Source: CAYFFO01 sp964342485
GTDB lineage: Bacteria > Chloroflexota > Dehalococcoidia > Lucifugimonadales > CAJWER01
Reading direction: 5' to 3'
DNA: 33,498 nt
Assembly: GCA_964342485.1 (NCBI GenBank)
Contig: CAYFFO010000022.1
Span: forward strand, 1-33,498
Every line of letters begins with the position of its first letter. Within the stretch, counting starts at the first letter, position 1. Below, piece by piece: positions 32,877-33,498 of this stretch. The notes beneath the pieces were generated by a model. It saw nothing but the letters and a program-made list of their open reading frames with translations, ran no database searches and was not told where the DNA came from. Both the position numbers and the translations under genes were made by a program.

Positions 32877-33498
32877 ATGAATAAAGTTTTGATTGGATTT
32901 ATAGTGATCTTGGTGGTGTTCTCATCTGGGGCCGTATACTGGATAGTTACAGATCTGGATGTGCCCTTTATAGGAGAAGATCAAGGTACGGGAGATTCAG
33001 TAGAATTTGGTGAAACTACGATTGAACTAAGAGATCTTCGTACATACAGGGACCTTAGTGGCATACTCGAATATGCTGATACAGTCAATGTGACATCGAG
33101 TGTTGACGGGATGCTCACATATATAGCAACAGAAGGATCACGCTTAAACAGAGGATCGCTAATATATAAAATATATAGATCTCCCAGTGATTCAAATTTA
33201 TTATCTTCTGAACAACAATTATATGCATCTGAAGCTGCTGTGGCGCAGGCAGAACTTGCGCTTGAGAATCTAAAGAATGGGGCAACGGCATCCCAGATCG
33301 CATCTGCTGATGCTGCTGTGGCGCAGGCAGAACTTGCGCTTGAGAATCTAAAGAATGGGGCAACGGCATCCCAGATCGCATCTGCTGAAGCTGCTGTGGC
33401 GCAGGCAGAACTTGGACTTGAGAATCTAAAGAAAGGAGCAACGGCATCCCAGATCGCATCTGCTGATGCTGCTGTGGCGCAGGCAGAACTTGGACTTG
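32877..33498 (+). CDS. HlyD-like membrane fusion protein (5' part, cut by window edge)
   Basis: An ATG at 32877 opens a frame that stays open for 207 codons to the window end. It has an N-terminal membrane anchor (about 2-24, KVLIGFIVILVVFSSGAVYW). A biotinyl-lipoyl-like strand set follows (LSGILEYADTVNVTSSVDG and IATEGSRLNRGSLIYKI). Then come repeats rich in Ala/Glu/Leu (AAVAQAELALENLKNGATAS), which should form the alpha-helical hairpin of an MFP. This order matches HlyD/MacA periplasmic adaptor proteins, which pair with ABC exporters. The rest of the gene, and probably permease and ATPase genes, lie beyond the window. It follows the two lipoproteins by 61 bases in the same direction. Confidence 0.8.
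   Translation, partial: MNKVLIGFIVILVVFSSGAVYWIVTDLDVPFIGEDQGTGDSVEFGETTIELRDLRTYRDLSGILEYADTVNVTSSVDGMLTYIATEGSRLNRGSLIYKIYRSPSDSNLLSSEQQLYASEAAVAQAELALENLKNGATASQIASADAAVAQAELALENLKNGATASQIASAEAAVAQAELGLENLKKGATASQIASADAAVAQAELGL
33234..33498 (+). repeat. 78-bp in-frame tandem repeat in the HlyD-like gene
   Basis: Units start at 33234, 33312, 33390 and 33468 (the last is cut by the window end), each 78 bp or 26 codons. Units 1 and 2 differ only at the last codon (GAT to GAA), while unit 3 has several changes (AAT to AAA, GCG to GGA). The near-identity shows recent copying by slippage or unequal crossing-over. The coded unit starts AAVAQAELALENLKNG and extends the helical hairpin. Confidence 0.95.

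Noticed and set aside
33115..33459. Minus-strand frame with repeated MRSGMPL and SLDSQ text
   Set aside because: It is the antisense of the 78-bp repeat in the HlyD-like gene, with no ribosome site and no family resemblance.
33234..33498. Possible CRISPR array
   Set aside because: Units are contiguous with no spacers, 78 bp long, and in frame inside a coding sequence.

Overview
The window is a visibly AT-rich, densely coded bacterial chromosome segment. It carries 28 recognisable protein genes on both strands. I see no tRNA or rRNA gene, no CRISPR array and no transposase. No gene-free stretch exceeds about 215 bases. The gene content suggests a Chloroflexota bacterium, perhaps a marine SAR202/Dehalococcoidia-like lineage. 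The clues are many paralogous sugar and sugar-acid oxidoreductases, an rsmH-ftsA-ftsZ cluster with no murein genes beside it, very large FtsX-type permeases and low GC. This placement is inference and has not been tested by phylogeny.

Layout. 1-6598: a partial sialidase-like (BNR/Asp-box) gene and a GNAT acetyltransferase on the minus strand. They are followed by a small-molecule catabolism block: a Gfo/Idh/MocA oxidoreductase, two D-2-hydroxyacid dehydrogenases (one per strand), an HpcH/HpaI-type aldolase and a second Gfo/Idh/MocA protein. 6749-15491: a four-gene ABC system made of two giant paralogous FtsX/MacB-type permeases and two ATPases, the first ATPase carrying an AbrB-like C-terminal tail. 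15589-15909: a small ABM-type protein. 16011-17288 (minus): moaB/mogA-like gene then trmD. 17492-20936: rsmH, ftsA, ftsZ, closed by a near-ideal rho-independent terminator. 21105-29500: a second catabolic block with four more Gfo/Idh/MocA proteins, a P-loop kinase-like protein, a mannonate dehydratase, a cyclase-family metal hydrolase and a PIG-L-type deacetylase with an altered metal motif. 29546-31324 (minus): a PlsY-like acyltransferase abutting a membrane glycosyltransferase. 31522-33498: two related lipoproteins with a Cys/DP repeat, then the start of an HlyD-like membrane fusion protein that contains a 78-bp in-frame tandem repeat cut by the window edge.

How the genes may work together. 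The two catabolic blocks look like a sugar/uronate-type degradation island: oxidation of sugars or inositols by Gfo/Idh/MocA enzymes, dehydration of aldonates by the UxuA homologue, retro-aldol cleavage by the HpcH-type aldolase, reduction or oxidation of 2-hydroxyacids, and deacetylation or ring opening of substrates. Exact substrates cannot be read from the sequence. The ABC system and the terminal lipoprotein/HlyD operon are envelope export or lipid-trafficking machines of the LolCDE/MacAB type. The most unusual points are the ATPase-AbrB fusion, the jelly-roll-like segments inside both FtsX permeases, the loss of key catalytic residues in one Gfo/Idh/MocA paralogue (EWP) and in the PIG-L homologue (HPKD), and the stripped-down division cluster.
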